A stretch of 64,000 bases of DNA from Hohaiivirga sp031546825 (GTDB lineage: Bacteria; Pseudomonadota; Alphaproteobacteria; Rhizobiales; Beijerinckiaceae): positions 1-64,000 of the forward strand of contig JAVBJU010000010.1 of NCBI GenBank assembly GCA_031546825.1, read 5' to 3'. Shown in pieces: positions 1 through 10,980 of the stretch. The position numbers and the translations under genes were made by a program. Each line of letters opens with the position of its first letter. Position 1 is the stretch's first letter. The notes beneath the pieces were generated by a model, which saw only the letters and a program-made list of their open reading frames with translations, was not told where the DNA came from and did no database searches.

Positions 1-1
1 C

Positions 2-694
2 GCCGTGGTCGAACTGATCGCGCTTGATGATGCCGAAATCAAATACTCCACCGTCCAGAATTGGTATCCCGGTGATTCCGAGGGCAAGGGTGGCGTCTTT
101 AATTTTGTGACCAAGCGCGGTGATTGCCGTGGCAAAAACTCTAAGATCTCCTGGACGCAGGTGGAAACCGGCTCCTCCATCACCTGGAAGTATCCGTCCT
201 GCATCCTGCGTGGCGATAATTCGCGCGGTGAGTTCTATTCCATCGCCATTTCCAACGGGATGCAGCAGGTCGATTCCGGCACCAAGATGATACATCTGGG
301 CAAGAACACCACCTCAAAAATCATCTCTAAGGGCATTGCGGCCGGTAAATCGCAGAACACCTATCGTGGGCTGGTCTCGGCCCATCGCAAGGCGACGAAT
401 GCGCGCAATTTCACCAATTGCGATTCGCTTCTCGTCGGCAACCGCTGTGGCGCGCACACTGTGCCTTATATCGAAAGCCGCAATTCCAGCGCCATATTCG
501 AGCATGAGGCCACCACTTCAAAGATTTCCGAAGATCAGATGTTTTACTGCATGCAGCGCGGGCTCTCTCAAGAGGACGCGATTGCGCTCATCGTCAACGG
601 TTTCGTGAGGGACGTGTTGCAGCAACTGCCGATGGAATTCGCGGTTGAAGCCCAGAAGCTCATTTCCATCTCGCTCGAGGGTTCGGTCGGCTAA
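2..694 (+). CDS. sufB: SufB, Fe-S cluster scaffold subunit (C-terminal part)
   Basis: SufB is the scaffold subunit of the SufBCD complex, on which Fe-S clusters are assembled in the cytoplasm. The window cuts off its N-terminal half. The remaining 230 residues are the conserved SufB core: the stretch around YSTVQNWYPGD, the GDCRGKNSKISWTQVETGS block, and the NCDSLLVGNRCGAHTVPY and HEATTSKISEDQMFYCMQRG motifs near the C-terminus that form the beta-helix and the contact with SufC. The reading frame enters from base 2, so the GTG at base 5 is an internal valine and not a start. sufC follows 63 bases later. Family identity is very secure. Confidence 0.97.
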   Translation, partial: AVVELIALDDAEIKYSTVQNWYPGDSEGKGGVFNFVTKRGDCRGKNSKISWTQVETGSSITWKYPSCILRGDNSRGEFYSIAISNGMQQVDSGTKMIHLGKNTTSKIISKGIAAGKSQNTYRGLVSAHRKATNARNFTNCDSLLVGNRCGAHTVPYIESRNSSAIFEHEATTSKISEDQMFYCMQRGLSQEDAIALIVNGFVRDVLQQLPMEFAVEAQKLISISLEGSVG

Positions 695-757
695 CGAGCC
701 GCCACCTCGATTTCTCGAATATCGCCCGTTTGACGGGCAAGTTATGGATTAAAAGAC

Positions 758-1507
758 ATGCTTGAAATCAACAATCTGGTCGTCGCCATCGAAGACAAGC
801 AGATCATCAACGGTCTCAACCTCAAGGTCGCCAAGGGCGAAGTCGCCGCCATCATGGGCCCCAATGGCTCCGGTAAATCGACACTTTCCTATGTGATTGC
901 CGGTAAGGAAGATTACGAAGTCCTCGACGGAGAAATCCTGCTCGATGGCCAAAATCTTCTGGAGATGGAGCCTGACCAGCGCGCCGCCGCTGGCGTGTTC
1001 CTCGCCTTCCAGTATCCGCTGGAAATCCCAGGTGTGGGCACCATGACCTTCCTCAAGGCCACCATTAACGCCCAGCGTAAAGCGCGCGGCGAGGCCGAGC
1101 TGTCGACGCCTGACTTCATAAAGCGCGTTAATGCGGCTGCCGATGGTCTTGAGATTTCACGGGAAATGATGAAGCGCGCCCTCAATGTCGGCTTCTCCGG
1201 CGGTGAGAAGAAGCGCATGGAAATCTTGCAGATGGCCTTGTTGCAGCCGAACTTCTGCATTCTCGATGAAACCGATTCCGGGCTCGATATCGATGCGTTG
1301 CGCATCGTTTCCGAGGGGGTCAATGCGCTGCGTGGCAAAGACCGTTCCTTCCTCGTCATCACCCATTACCAGCGCCTGCTGAACCACATTGTGCCAGACA
1401 CCGTGCATGTGATGGCAGAGGGCCGTATCGTCAAGACGGGCGGTAAGGAACTGGCTCTGGAACTAGAAGCCAGCGGCTATGCCGATTACCGCACTGATGC
1501 AGCGTAA
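758..1507 (+). CDS. sufC: SufC, Fe-S assembly ATPase
   Basis: SufC is the soluble ABC-type ATPase of SufBCD and drives the conformational changes needed for cluster assembly. The 249-residue protein is normal length. Walker A (GPNGSGKST) is near residue 34, the ABC signature GFSGGEKKR near residue 147, and Walker B with the SufC-typical ILDETDSGLDID near residue 167, followed by the switch histidine in VITHYQ. It lies between sufB and sufD, with sufD starting 11 bases after the stop codon, so the three are very likely one transcript. There are no membrane segments, as expected for this cytosolic ATPase. Confidence 0.97.
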   Translation: MLEINNLVVAIEDKQIINGLNLKVAKGEVAAIMGPNGSGKSTLSYVIAGKEDYEVLDGEILLDGQNLLEMEPDQRAAAGVFLAFQYPLEIPGVGTMTFLKATINAQRKARGEAELSTPDFIKRVNAAADGLEISREMMKRALNVGFSGGEKKRMEILQMALLQPNFCILDETDSGLDIDALRIVSEGVNALRGKDRSFLVITHYQRLLNHIVPDTVHVMAEGRIVKTGGKELALELEASGYADYRTDAA

Positions 1508-1518
1508 GGAGCGGCTTG

Positions 1519-2826
1519 ATGGACAATAAAATCACCGCTTTGAAGGACACGAGCACCCAAAAGCTCGCGGATATCTTCCATAGCCGCAAAGCCCAGCTTC
1601 CGGGCGGAGCGACAGGCCGGGAAACCGCCTTCGGCAGCTTCGCCAACAAGGGCTTGCCCAACAAGCGTGTCGAGGAATTCAAGTACACCGATATCCGTGC
1701 GCTGCTTGGCGATGTTGCCCCGCTTGCCGTTCGCCCGCAACTGGATGCCGCCAAATCGGCGCTTGTAACGGCAACGCGGTTTGCCGGTATTGACGCCCAC
1801 CGCATTGCGCTCGTCGATGGCCATGCGTTCTTTGAGCTGTCCGATGTGAAGGGCGTCGAGGTTGTTTCTCTCGCCGAAGCATTGGCCAGTGGCCATCCGC
1901 TGCTGTCGAAGCTCAATGTTTCGGCCAAGGCTGCGACCAACCCGCTGTTTGAACTGAACACCGCCTTCATGACCGACGGTGTGATCGTTCGCGTCGCCAA
2001 GGGCGTTAAGCTCGATAAGCCTTTGCATCTGCGCTTTGTCGCCGGTGCTGAGGCTGTGGCAACGGCGTCTCGCGTTCTTGTGGTGGTTGAGGAGGGCGCG
2101 GAAATCACGCTGCTCGAAAGCCACGAGAGCCGTGATGGCGTGGGTTTTCAATTCAATGACGTGGTCGAAATCATCATCGGAGACCATGCCCGCGTGGAGC
2201 ATACCCGCATCAATAGTGAAGGGCGTGACGCTCTGGCGTTGTCCACGCTCACCGCACGCATGGGTAAGGAAGTCGCGTTCACCACCTTCAATATGAGCCT
2301 CGGTGCAAAAGCCTCACGCCATCAGGTCTATCTGGCTTTTGAGGGCGAAAAGTCCACGGCGCAGGTCAATGGTGCGACACTTCTCAATGGCTCGCAGCAT
2401 GCCGATGCGACATTGGTGGCCGACCACAATGCGGTTGGTTGTATCAGCCGCGAACTGTTCAAGACCATCATCGACGACAACGCCACCGGCGTGTTCCAGG
2501 GCCGCATTAATGTTGACCCTGAAGCCCAGAAAACCGATGGTAAGATGATGTCGGCGTGTCTGCTGTTGTCCGATAACGGCACCATGTACAACAAGCCTGA
2601 GCTGGAAATTTTTGCCGATGACGTGCAGTGCGGCCATGGGGCCACTTGCGGCGCGCTTGACGATGATCTTCTGTTCTATATCGAGTCGCGGGGCGTTCCG
2701 CGGGTCGAAGCCGAAAGCCTGCTGATTCAGGCTTTCATTGGTGAGGCTGTTGAGGCCGTGCAGCAAGAGGATGCCAAGGACGAGCTGATTGAACTGGTCG
2801 TCAATTGGCTCCAACAGCGGGGATAA
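1519..2826 (+). CDS. sufD: SufD, Fe-S assembly complex subunit
   Basis: SufD pairs with SufB in the SufBC2D complex and is needed for iron entry during cluster assembly. The 435-residue protein has the SufD beta-helix core and the C-terminal block VQCGHGATCGALDDDLLFYIESRG, which contains the conserved Cys/His pair, followed by the helical end ending NWLQQRG. The ATG at 1519 is preferred over the in-frame TTG three bases upstream because AAGGAG (1506-1511) is well placed for it; the ribosome binding site overlaps the sufC stop codon, suggesting coupled translation. sufS starts 11 bases downstream. Confidence 0.96.
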   Translation: MDNKITALKDTSTQKLADIFHSRKAQLPGGATGRETAFGSFANKGLPNKRVEEFKYTDIRALLGDVAPLAVRPQLDAAKSALVTATRFAGIDAHRIALVDGHAFFELSDVKGVEVVSLAEALASGHPLLSKLNVSAKAATNPLFELNTAFMTDGVIVRVAKGVKLDKPLHLRFVAGAEAVATASRVLVVVEEGAEITLLESHESRDGVGFQFNDVVEIIIGDHARVEHTRINSEGRDALALSTLTARMGKEVAFTTFNMSLGAKASRHQVYLAFEGEKSTAQVNGATLLNGSQHADATLVADHNAVGCISRELFKTIIDDNATGVFQGRINVDPEAQKTDGKMMSACLLLSDNGTMYNKPELEIFADDVQCGHGATCGALDDDLLFYIESRGVPRVEAESLLIQAFIGEAVEAVQQEDAKDELIELVVNWLQQRG

Positions 2827-2837
2827 GGTAGGACACA

Positions 2838-4070
2838 ATGGAGAAGCCGCCGTTCGATCTTGAGGCGTTGCGCAAGCAATTCCCCATCCTGTCCGCCAAG
2901 GTTCACGGGCATCCGCTGGTCTATCTCGACAATGCGGCTTCAGCCCAAAAGCCGAAAGCGGTGGTCGACGCCATGGTGAACACCATGGAGAGCGGCTACG
3001 CCAACGTCCATCGTGGTCTCCATTACATGGCGAACACCGCAACCGAGGCCTATGAGGGCGCGCGCGAGAGCGTGCGTGCCTTCCTCAATGCGGGTTCAAC
3101 CGACGAGATCATCTTCACCAAATCGGCAACCGAAGGGTACAACCTTGTCGCCGATAGCCTTGGCCGGTTTTTGCCGATCGGCGAGGGCGATGAGATCATC
3201 CTCTCGATCATGGAACACCATTCCAACATCATACCCTGGCATTTCTTACGTGAGCGCAAGGGTGCGGTGATTAAATGGGCTCCGGTCGATGATGAGGGCA
3301 ATTTCCTCGTTGATGAGTTCGAGAAGCTGTTCACAAGCCGCACCAAATTCGTCGCCATCACCCACATGTCCAATGTGCTTGGCACGGTGACGCCCGCCAA
3401 AGATATCGTGCGCATCGCCCACGCCCATGGCGTGCCGGTGTTGATCGACGGCGCGCAAGGTGCGGTGCACCAGGATGTGGACGTGCGCGATCTCGATTGC
3501 GATTTCTACGTTTTCACGGGCCACAAGGTCTATGGGCCGACCGGCATCGGTGTGGTCTATGGTAAGAAGGAATGGCTTGAGAAAATGCCGCCTTACCAGG
3601 GTGGCGGCGAGATGATCGACGAGGTCACGCTTGATCGTGTCACCTATAACCACCCGCCGCACCGTTTTGAGGCGGGCACGCCGCCAATTATCGAAGGCAT
3701 CGGGCTCGGTGCCGCCGTGCGCTTCATGGCGGAAGTTGGCCGCGACAACATCCATGCCCATGAGGCCGCATTGTTGGCCTATGCCCATGAGCAACTTGGC
3801 GCGATGAATTCCGTGCGTATTTTCGGGAAGGCGCGCGGCAAGGGTGCAATCATCTCCTTCGAGTTGAAGGGGGCACACGCCCACGATGTCGCCACCATCC
3901 TTGATCGGCAGGGGGTGGCTGTTCGAGCGGGCACCCATTGTGCTATGCCGCTTCTGCAACGTTATGGTGTCACCTCGACCTGCCGTGCATCCTTTGCGCT
4001 GTACAACACGCTGGAAGAGGTTGATAAACTGGTTGAGGCGTTGAAAAAGGCCGAAACCCTGTTTTCATGA
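2838..4070 (+). CDS. sufS: SufS, group II cysteine desulfurase
   Basis: SufS is a PLP-dependent cysteine desulfurase that removes sulfur from L-cysteine and hands it to the SufBCD scaffold. At 410 residues it is normal length. The PLP-binding lysine sits in TGHKVYGPTG (about residue 230), and the persulfide-forming cysteine in RAGTHCAMPLL (about residue 368). Its short active-site loop is the group II (SufS/CsdA) type rather than IscS. Neighbours sufD and sufT are within about 12 bases on either side. No sufE or sufU gene is visible in this window, so the sulfur-transfer partner is encoded elsewhere or outside the window edge. Confidence 0.96.
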   Translation: MEKPPFDLEALRKQFPILSAKVHGHPLVYLDNAASAQKPKAVVDAMVNTMESGYANVHRGLHYMANTATEAYEGARESVRAFLNAGSTDEIIFTKSATEGYNLVADSLGRFLPIGEGDEIILSIMEHHSNIIPWHFLRERKGAVIKWAPVDDEGNFLVDEFEKLFTSRTKFVAITHMSNVLGTVTPAKDIVRIAHAHGVPVLIDGAQGAVHQDVDVRDLDCDFYVFTGHKVYGPTGIGVVYGKKEWLEKMPPYQGGGEMIDEVTLDRVTYNHPPHRFEAGTPPIIEGIGLGAAVRFMAEVGRDNIHAHEAALLAYAHEQLGAMNSVRIFGKARGKGAIISFELKGAHAHDVATILDRQGVAVRAGTHCAMPLLQRYGVTSTCRASFALYNTLEEVDKLVEALKKAETLFS

Positions 4071-4080
4071 GGAAAGAACC

Positions 4081-4452
4081 GTGAGCATCGATAGCCTTCC
4101 GAATTCTCCCACCGTCAGCGCGCCCTCGGCCCTGCCGCCGGAAGAGATCGACCGCATGGGCGACGAGATCGTCGCCGCTCTCAAGACGATCTACGACCCG
4201 GAAATTCCGGTCGATATTTTTGAGCTCGGTCTGATTTATCGCATCGATATTTCCGATGAGCGCCTCATCACCGTCGATATGACACTCACCGCCCCCGGCT
4301 GCCCGGTGGCTGGCGAAATGCCCGGCTGGGTAGATGCCGCCGTGCGCACGGTCTCGGGCGTGCAGGATGTGGTGGTCAACATGGTGTTCGACCCGCCGTG
4401 GGATCAGAGCCGCATGTCTGACGAGGCGAAAGTTGCGCTCGATATGTGGTAA
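4081..4452 (+). CDS. sufT: SufT, MIP18-family Fe-S maturation factor
   Basis: This 123-residue protein carries a MIP18/DUF59 domain (about residues 20-115) with the typical IYDPEIPVDIFELGLIYRIDI opening and the TAPGCPVAGEMPGWV motif containing the conserved cysteine. In SUF operons this gene is called sufT and helps mature Fe-S proteins under high demand. It begins with GTG, 10 bases after sufS stops, with a purine-rich GAGGAAAGAA ribosome binding region. The assignment to SufT and not to an unrelated DUF59 protein rests on its position in the operon. Confidence 0.9.
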   Translation: MSIDSLPNSPTVSAPSALPPEEIDRMGDEIVAALKTIYDPEIPVDIFELGLIYRIDISDERLITVDMTLTAPGCPVAGEMPGWVDAAVRTVSGVQDVVVNMVFDPPWDQSRMSDEAKVALDMW

Positions 4453-4535
4453 GGTGCTGGCAAATTGCCTTTGCGCTTCCCATATCAAGCTAGTCAATCC
4501 GAGGCCGGGCCTTTAACCCGGAGGACGAGGTAAAA

Positions 4536-4901
4536 ATGGCTTTGCCAAAACTAAAAATTCTGACCATCAGCGAAACCGCCGCCGCTCGGTTTCAGGAGAT
4601 TCTTACGGGTTCTGACCGCAAGATCGTTGGCTTGCGCGTGGGCGTCAAGAATTCCGGCTGCGTTGGCATGGCTTATACGCTCGATTACGCCGAAGAAATC
4701 GGCGCCCATGACGAGGTCGTGGAAGACAAGGGCGTGACGCTTTTGATCGATCCCAAAGCTGTCATGTTCATGCTTGGCACCCAGATCGATTTCGAAACTA
4801 CCCGGTTCTCGTCGCAATTTACCTTCCATAACCCCAATCAGGTCTCGGCCTGCGGCTGCGGTGAGTCTGTCGCCATCGAACCGGTAAAGCTCTCCGCCTG
4901 A
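4536..4901 (+). CDS. sufA: SufA, A-type Fe-S carrier
   Basis: SufA is an A-type carrier of the HesB/IscA family that receives Fe-S clusters from SufBCD and passes them to target proteins. The three ligand cysteines are visible: one in NSGCVGMAY and the pair in SACGCGES at the C-terminus. The 121-residue size fits. A good GGAGGACGAGG ribosome binding region precedes the ATG. The stop codon overlaps the start of the next gene (TGATG), so translation is coupled. A second A-type carrier, resembling ErpA, lies at 51167-51490. Confidence 0.93.
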   Translation: MALPKLKILTISETAAARFQEILTGSDRKIVGLRVGVKNSGCVGMAYTLDYAEEIGAHDEVVEDKGVTLLIDPKAVMFMLGTQIDFETTRFSSQFTFHNPNQVSACGCGESVAIEPVKLSA

Positions 4902-5257
4902 TGGACGCTGAGAGCATCCGCGATCTGTTTGAGGGGCTCGGCCCGATTCGCATTCAACGCATGTTCGGAGGCCATGGTATCTACCGCGACAGCCTGATGT
5001 TTGCGCTCGAAGCAGAGGGCGAGATTTATATCAAGGCAGATGCGGGTAACGTCGAGCTATTCGAGGCAGCAGGCTCTCGTCGCTTCACTTACAGCAAAGG
5101 CGACGGCAAAGTTTACGGAATGAGCTATTGGAGTCTGCCGGATGCAGGCCTCGATGATCCAGAAGAAGCGACGCGTTGGGCGCGCCATGGCATAGAAGCC
5201 GCTCACCGCGCGGCCGCTTCAAAACCCAAGAGCAACAAGAAAAAAGCGAGCGCCTGA
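4901..5257 (+). CDS. TfoX N-terminal domain protein
   Basis: A 118-residue protein matching the TfoX N-terminal domain family: the opening DAESIRDLFEGLGPIRIQRMFGG and the central YIKADAGNVELFEAAG and YSKGDGKVYGMSYW segments are typical. The TfoX C-terminal domain of competence regulators is absent, and the end is a lysine/alanine-rich tail. Many alphaproteobacteria carry such stand-alone proteins of unknown function; a role in competence should not be assumed. Its ATG overlaps the sufA stop by one base, making it the last gene of the SUF transcript. Why it is coupled to Fe-S assembly is not known. Confidence 0.85.
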   Translation: MDAESIRDLFEGLGPIRIQRMFGGHGIYRDSLMFALEAEGEIYIKADAGNVELFEAAGSRRFTYSKGDGKVYGMSYWSLPDAGLDDPEEATRWARHGIEAAHRAAASKPKSNKKKASA

Positions 5258-5273
5258 CGGCGTCAAAGCGCAC

Positions 5274-5642
5274 TTAATTCCCGCGCAGCGTTGCCAGCCT
5301 CTTCTCAAGCCATGGCTTTGCTTCTTCCGTCGCTCCCGCGCAGCGCAGATGGTAGGGCTTTCCGGAAACCGAACTTACGCTCGCCACATGGGCAATGAAC
5401 TGCTCGGCGGTCGCGAGGCGTGATTCCGTGGCGTTGAGTTTGCGCTTCAAGTGGCTGACGGCGTCTGGTGCTTTGAACCATTCGCCGTTGCGCTCAAATT
5501 CGCAGCCTGATGTGCCGATACTGTCGATCAGTCGGATTGTTTCCTGCTTTGCCGTTTCCGGCATCGCAGACGCGGGGAGGGTGGAGATCACGATTGCCGT
5601 GATTCCGGCCCCTATCCGCGTAATGGCTTTAACAGCTGCCAT
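5274..5642 (-). CDS. Secreted DUF5329 family protein
   Basis: A 122-residue protein with an N-terminal signal peptide (about residues 1-26, ending in a LPASA cleavage region). The mature part has the pattern of the DUF5329 family: IDSIGTSGCEFERNGEWF, a central HLKRKL and the SVSGKPYHLRCAG segment with two conserved cysteines that could form a disulfide in the periplasm. The function is unknown. The start chosen is the ATG at 5642, with AAAGGG six bases upstream; an in-frame TTG at 5657 lacks a better site. It follows the helicase gene by 11 bases and its ribosome binding site overlaps the helicase stop, so the two are probably co-translated. Confidence 0.75.
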   Translation of the reverse strand: MAAVKAITRIGAGITAIVISTLPASAMPETAKQETIRLIDSIGTSGCEFERNGEWFKAPDAVSHLKRKLNATESRLATAEQFIAHVASVSSVSGKPYHLRCAGATEEAKPWLEKRLATLRGN

Positions 5643-5653
5643 AGCCAACCCTT

Positions 5654-7747
<2,094 letters not shown>

Positions 7748-7830
7748 GCATTTTATCCTATTATCAGGAATAGAGCGGTTTAAGCAGCAGTTGGCCGGCT
7801 AGCTTGGCGCGAGCCGACAGGAACGTGCGG

Positions 7831-7858
7831 ACCATAAGACAAGTGAAGAACTTGTCAA
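7831..7858 (-). promoter_or_regulatory. Possible promoter of the RhlE helicase gene
   Basis: On the minus strand a TTGACA-like -35 (complement of 7853-7858) is followed 16 bases later by TATGGT (complement of 7831-7836). This would start transcription roughly 75-80 bases upstream of the helicase start. The -10 box matches only in part. Confidence 0.35.
7838..7856. promoter_or_regulatory. Perfect 19-base dyad between divergent genes
   Basis: GACAAGT and ACTTGTC are perfect inverted copies separated by GAAGA. The dyad lies between the divergent helicase and alpha/beta hydrolase genes and overlaps the spacer of the possible helicase promoter, which is where a repressor site would be expected. 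It does not match the LexA box of this class, and no regulator gene is adjacent. Confidence 0.45.
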
Positions 7859-7882
7859 TGCTAGATTAGCGAAAGGACAGTA

Positions 7883-8587
7883 ATGTCCCGTCAAGAGATG
7901 TTGATTTTGGTGCCTGGCGTAAATCTTGATGCGCGTCTTTTTGAGGCGCAGCGCACAAGGTTGGAGCAGAGCCATGACATCATGGTGGCGGATAATCACA
8001 GCGCCGACAGCATTGCTGTGCTTGCGGAACGCCTTATCCGGCATGCGCCCGACACGTTCGCTTTAGCGGGTCTTTCCATGGGCGGTTATATCGCGCTGGA
8101 GGTCATGCGGCAGGCACCAGAGCGAGTAACGCGACTGGCGCTGCTCGACACCTCGGCTCGTCCCGACACCTCTGAGGCCAAGGATCGCCGCGCACGCATG
8201 ATTGCGCTCGCCGAAGGCGGTGCCTTCGAGAAAACGCACGGATTGTTGTGGGATCGTCTGGTTCATCCCGATCACCAGCATGACAAGGCACTTGAAAGCA
8301 AGGTGCTTGCCATGATGCGCGCCAACGGCGCACAGGCCTTCATTCGCCAGCAACACGCCATCATGGCCCGCATCGATTCTCGGCCTTACCTTCCCGCAAT
8401 TGCGGTGCCGACCCTGGTTCTTGTCGGGCGCGAGGACATCACAACACCGCTTGAGCAAGCCGTTGAGATGGCACAGGCCATACCCGATTCGAAACTGGTG
8501 GTTGTTGAGAAAAGCGGCCATCTCTCTCCGCTTGAGCAACCGAAAGCGGTCGCGGCTGCCTTGGTGGAGTGGTTGCGAATTAAATAA
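7883..8587 (+). CDS. Alpha/beta hydrolase
   Basis: A 234-residue soluble hydrolase of the alpha/beta fold. The nucleophile elbow GLSMGG (serine near residue 65), the aspartate in LVGREDITTP and the histidine in EKSGHLSPLEQP near the C-terminus form the expected triad. The substrate cannot be told; relatives include esterases and lactone or C-C bond hydrolases. The ATG is preceded by AAAGGACAG. It is divergent from the helicase gene and is followed 39 bases later by a HAD phosphatase on the same strand, so the two may be co-transcribed. Confidence 0.85.
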   Translation: MSRQEMLILVPGVNLDARLFEAQRTRLEQSHDIMVADNHSADSIAVLAERLIRHAPDTFALAGLSMGGYIALEVMRQAPERVTRLALLDTSARPDTSEAKDRRARMIALAEGGAFEKTHGLLWDRLVHPDHQHDKALESKVLAMMRANGAQAFIRQQHAIMARIDSRPYLPAIAVPTLVLVGREDITTPLEQAVEMAQAIPDSKLVVVEKSGHLSPLEQPKAVAAALVEWLRIK

Positions 8588-8626
8588 GAATTTGGCTATA
8601 ATTCATTGATTAAAAAAGGAAAAACT

Positions 8627-9442
8627 ATGTTGAAAGCGATTGCGCTTGATCTCGACGGCACTACCCTGGATTCATCAAACCGGATCAGTTCTCGAACAAA
8701 GGCGGCCATTGAGGCTGCCCGCAATAAGGGTATTGCAGTGGTCATCGTCAGCGGCCGCCATCATGGCACGCTCCATCCGTATCACGCGGAACTGTCGCTC
8801 GACACACCTGCCATCTGCTGCAACGGCACTTATCTCTATGATTTTGTGGCCCACCGCGCGCTTGATGGTTCGAGCTTCTCTGCTGAGGAGGCCCGCGCGC
8901 TTCTGGCGGCGAGCCAAGCTTACGGCATTCATCTTCTGTTCTATGCCGATGACTGGATGAATTACGAAATCTCTACCGCGCATTTGCGTAAGCTTGAGGC
9001 TTGGGCGGCCGGTTGCCCGGAGCCCGTGCGCCCCGGTATACGCCATGTGGAAAATTTTGAAACGGTGATAGGAGAGGCGACCAATCTGTGGAAGTTTGTT
9101 GCCTCGCATGAGCAACCCGAACCGCTCGCCGCCTGGGCGCGCGACATGGGTGAAAACAAACGCCTCAATGTGGAATATTCATGGATAAACCGCGTTGATG
9201 CGATGCCCGCCGGTAACAGCAAAGGCTCGCGTCTGCTGCAATGGGCGGCAAGCCAAGGGATAGTGGCCAGTGAGATCATGGCAATTGGCGACAATCATAA
9301 TGACATCAGCATGATCAGATCTGTTGGCCTCGGCATCGCCATGGGCAACGCTGAGGCCGAGGTGAAGGCTGTGGCCAAAGAAGTGACGGCAGGCAACGAC
9401 GATGAAGGTGTTGCCATGGCCATCGAGCGCTTCGCTCTTTGA
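8627..9442 (+). CDS. Cof-type HAD-IIB phosphatase
   Basis: A 271-residue phosphatase of the haloacid dehalogenase superfamily, subclass IIB (Cof type). Motif 1 is LDLDGTTLDS, motif 2 contains VSGR, and motif 4 is GDNHNDISMI, all positioned as in sugar-phosphate phosphatases such as YidA or Cof. The substrate is probably a phosphorylated sugar or a nucleotide/cofactor derivative but cannot be specified. The ATG at 8627 with AAGGA seven bases upstream is preferred over the in-frame TTG at 8606. It ends where the convergent MFS gene ends, with no gap for a separate terminator. Confidence 0.88.
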   Translation: MLKAIALDLDGTTLDSSNRISSRTKAAIEAARNKGIAVVIVSGRHHGTLHPYHAELSLDTPAICCNGTYLYDFVAHRALDGSSFSAEEARALLAASQAYGIHLLFYADDWMNYEISTAHLRKLEAWAAGCPEPVRPGIRHVENFETVIGEATNLWKFVASHEQPEPLAAWARDMGENKRLNVEYSWINRVDAMPAGNSKGSRLLQWAASQGIVASEIMAIGDNHNDISMIRSVGLGIAMGNAEAEVKAVAKEVTAGNDDEGVAMAIERFAL

Positions 9443-10729
9443 TTACTTTGCCATCGCTGGTATCGGATTAGCCTTTTCTTCCGGGCGGTCATCGAGCCGG
9501 TCGGCGTGGCGCACCGAGGGGAAGAGCCAGGGCCAACTGACGGCGGCTAAAGTTGCGATAACCCCGCCCGCGATCACGGCAGGGACGCCGCCGATGGCGG
9601 AGGACAGCATACCCGATTCAAACTGACCAAGATCATTGGACGCACCGGTCGCAACCGAGTGCACCGCCGCAACGCGTCCTTGCATGTGATCCGGTGTGTT
9701 TATCTGGATGAGCCCATTGCGCGTGACCATGCTGACAGTGTCACTTGCTCCGAGGATTACCATGCACACGAGGCCGAAGGCGACATGGGTGGTGAAGCCG
9801 AATGCTATTGTCGTCAAACCGTAGATCCCCACCGCAATCAGCAGCTTCAGCCCCACACGGCGCTGAATGGGATATCGCGTCAAAACTGCGGCCATGATCA
9901 GGCCACCGATGGCATCGGCAGTGCGCAGCGCGCCCATCGCCCAAGCGCCCGCCTGATAAACCTCTGTCACGTAGAATGGCAGCAACGCGGTGGCGCTGCC
10001 GAAGAGCACGGCGATGAAATCGAGACACATGGCACCGAGCACACGCGGTTGCGAGCGGATGAAGGTGAAGCCGCCAAACAGCATGGCAAGGTCGGGCAGT
10101 GCCGTGCTCATGCCTTTGGCCCGCTGTGGCCCAAGCATGAGGGCGCCAAAGAACGACAGGCCTGCGCAGCAGGCGCTGGCGATAAACGGAACACCCACGC
10201 CGAGTGGGATGAGCAGCCCGCCGATGGCCGGGCCGAGGATCGTGGCAGTGCCTTGGATCATCGTTGCAGCGGCGATGGTCCGCGGCAGCATGGCGGTAGG
10301 GCCAAGATTCCGGATGATCGCTTTGCTTGCAGGCTGTGCAAAGGCACGGGCAATACCCTGGAGAACGACCACGCCGTAAACCAGCAAGACATAACCATTG
10401 AGCGTGAGGAGACATAACCCCAAGGCACAGGTAGCGAGCAGGGCGCTACAGGCCAGCATGATATGGCGACGGTCGAGTTTGTCGGCGGCGAGCCCGGTCA
10501 TGAGCGACAGCAGAATTGACGGCAAAAAGCTCGAGAGGCCGACGAAGCCAATCGACAGGGTGTTGTGGGTGTGCTGAAAAATGGTCCAGGCCAGCGCAAT
10601 GGTAATGATTTCCTGGGAAATGCCCCAAAAGAAACGCATGCAAACGAAGGCGCGAAAGCTGCCGAGCTGCCACAGACCATTGGAAGTATCACTGGAATTA
10701 GTGGAATTTTCTGAAGAAGGGTTTGGCAT
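9443..10729 (-). CDS. MFS exporter (MFS_3 / EntS-like)
   Basis: A 428-residue inner-membrane protein with about 12 hydrophobic segments, of the major facilitator superfamily branch that includes enterobactin exporter EntS and macrolide exporters. Typical features are the first segment after a polar N-terminus (FFWGISQEIITIALAWTIFQ), the loop AADKLDRRHIML and the SVATGASNDLGQFESG region. Its substrate is unknown. The ATG at 10729 is preferred; upstream in-frame TTG codons would add 27 residues with no hydrophobic or family similarity. Its ribosome binding site is weak. It is divergent from the VOC gene at 10981. Confidence 0.83.
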   Translation of the reverse strand: MPNPSSENSTNSSDTSNGLWQLGSFRAFVCMRFFWGISQEIITIALAWTIFQHTHNTLSIGFVGLSSFLPSILLSLMTGLAADKLDRRHIMLACSALLATCALGLCLLTLNGYVLLVYGVVVLQGIARAFAQPASKAIIRNLGPTAMLPRTIAAATMIQGTATILGPAIGGLLIPLGVGVPFIASACCAGLSFFGALMLGPQRAKGMSTALPDLAMLFGGFTFIRSQPRVLGAMCLDFIAVLFGSATALLPFYVTEVYQAGAWAMGALRTADAIGGLIMAAVLTRYPIQRRVGLKLLIAVGIYGLTTIAFGFTTHVAFGLVCMVILGASDTVSMVTRNGLIQINTPDHMQGRVAAVHSVATGASNDLGQFESGMLSSAIGGVPAVIAGGVIATLAAVSWPWLFPSVRHADRLDDRPEEKANPIPAMAK

Positions 10730-10980
10730 TTTGATACGGTCTCGGTCTTGCGAGGGGACCGCGCTTGGTGCTTTGTCTTGTGGAAGAGGCGGCAGGCAAC
10801 GGTCACCCAAAAGGGTTGCGCCTCAGACCGTCGCATGGCGATGGCCTCACTGCCGCTTGGCGTGTACCATAGAGGAGGCAAAACGTCGGGACAAGCGTCT
10901 CACTCGCCTGATCGGGAAACGTGTTTGCTACCGCACAGTCTGAAACGACTGCAGGCTTGTTGCCATGAAGGAGTGGGCTC

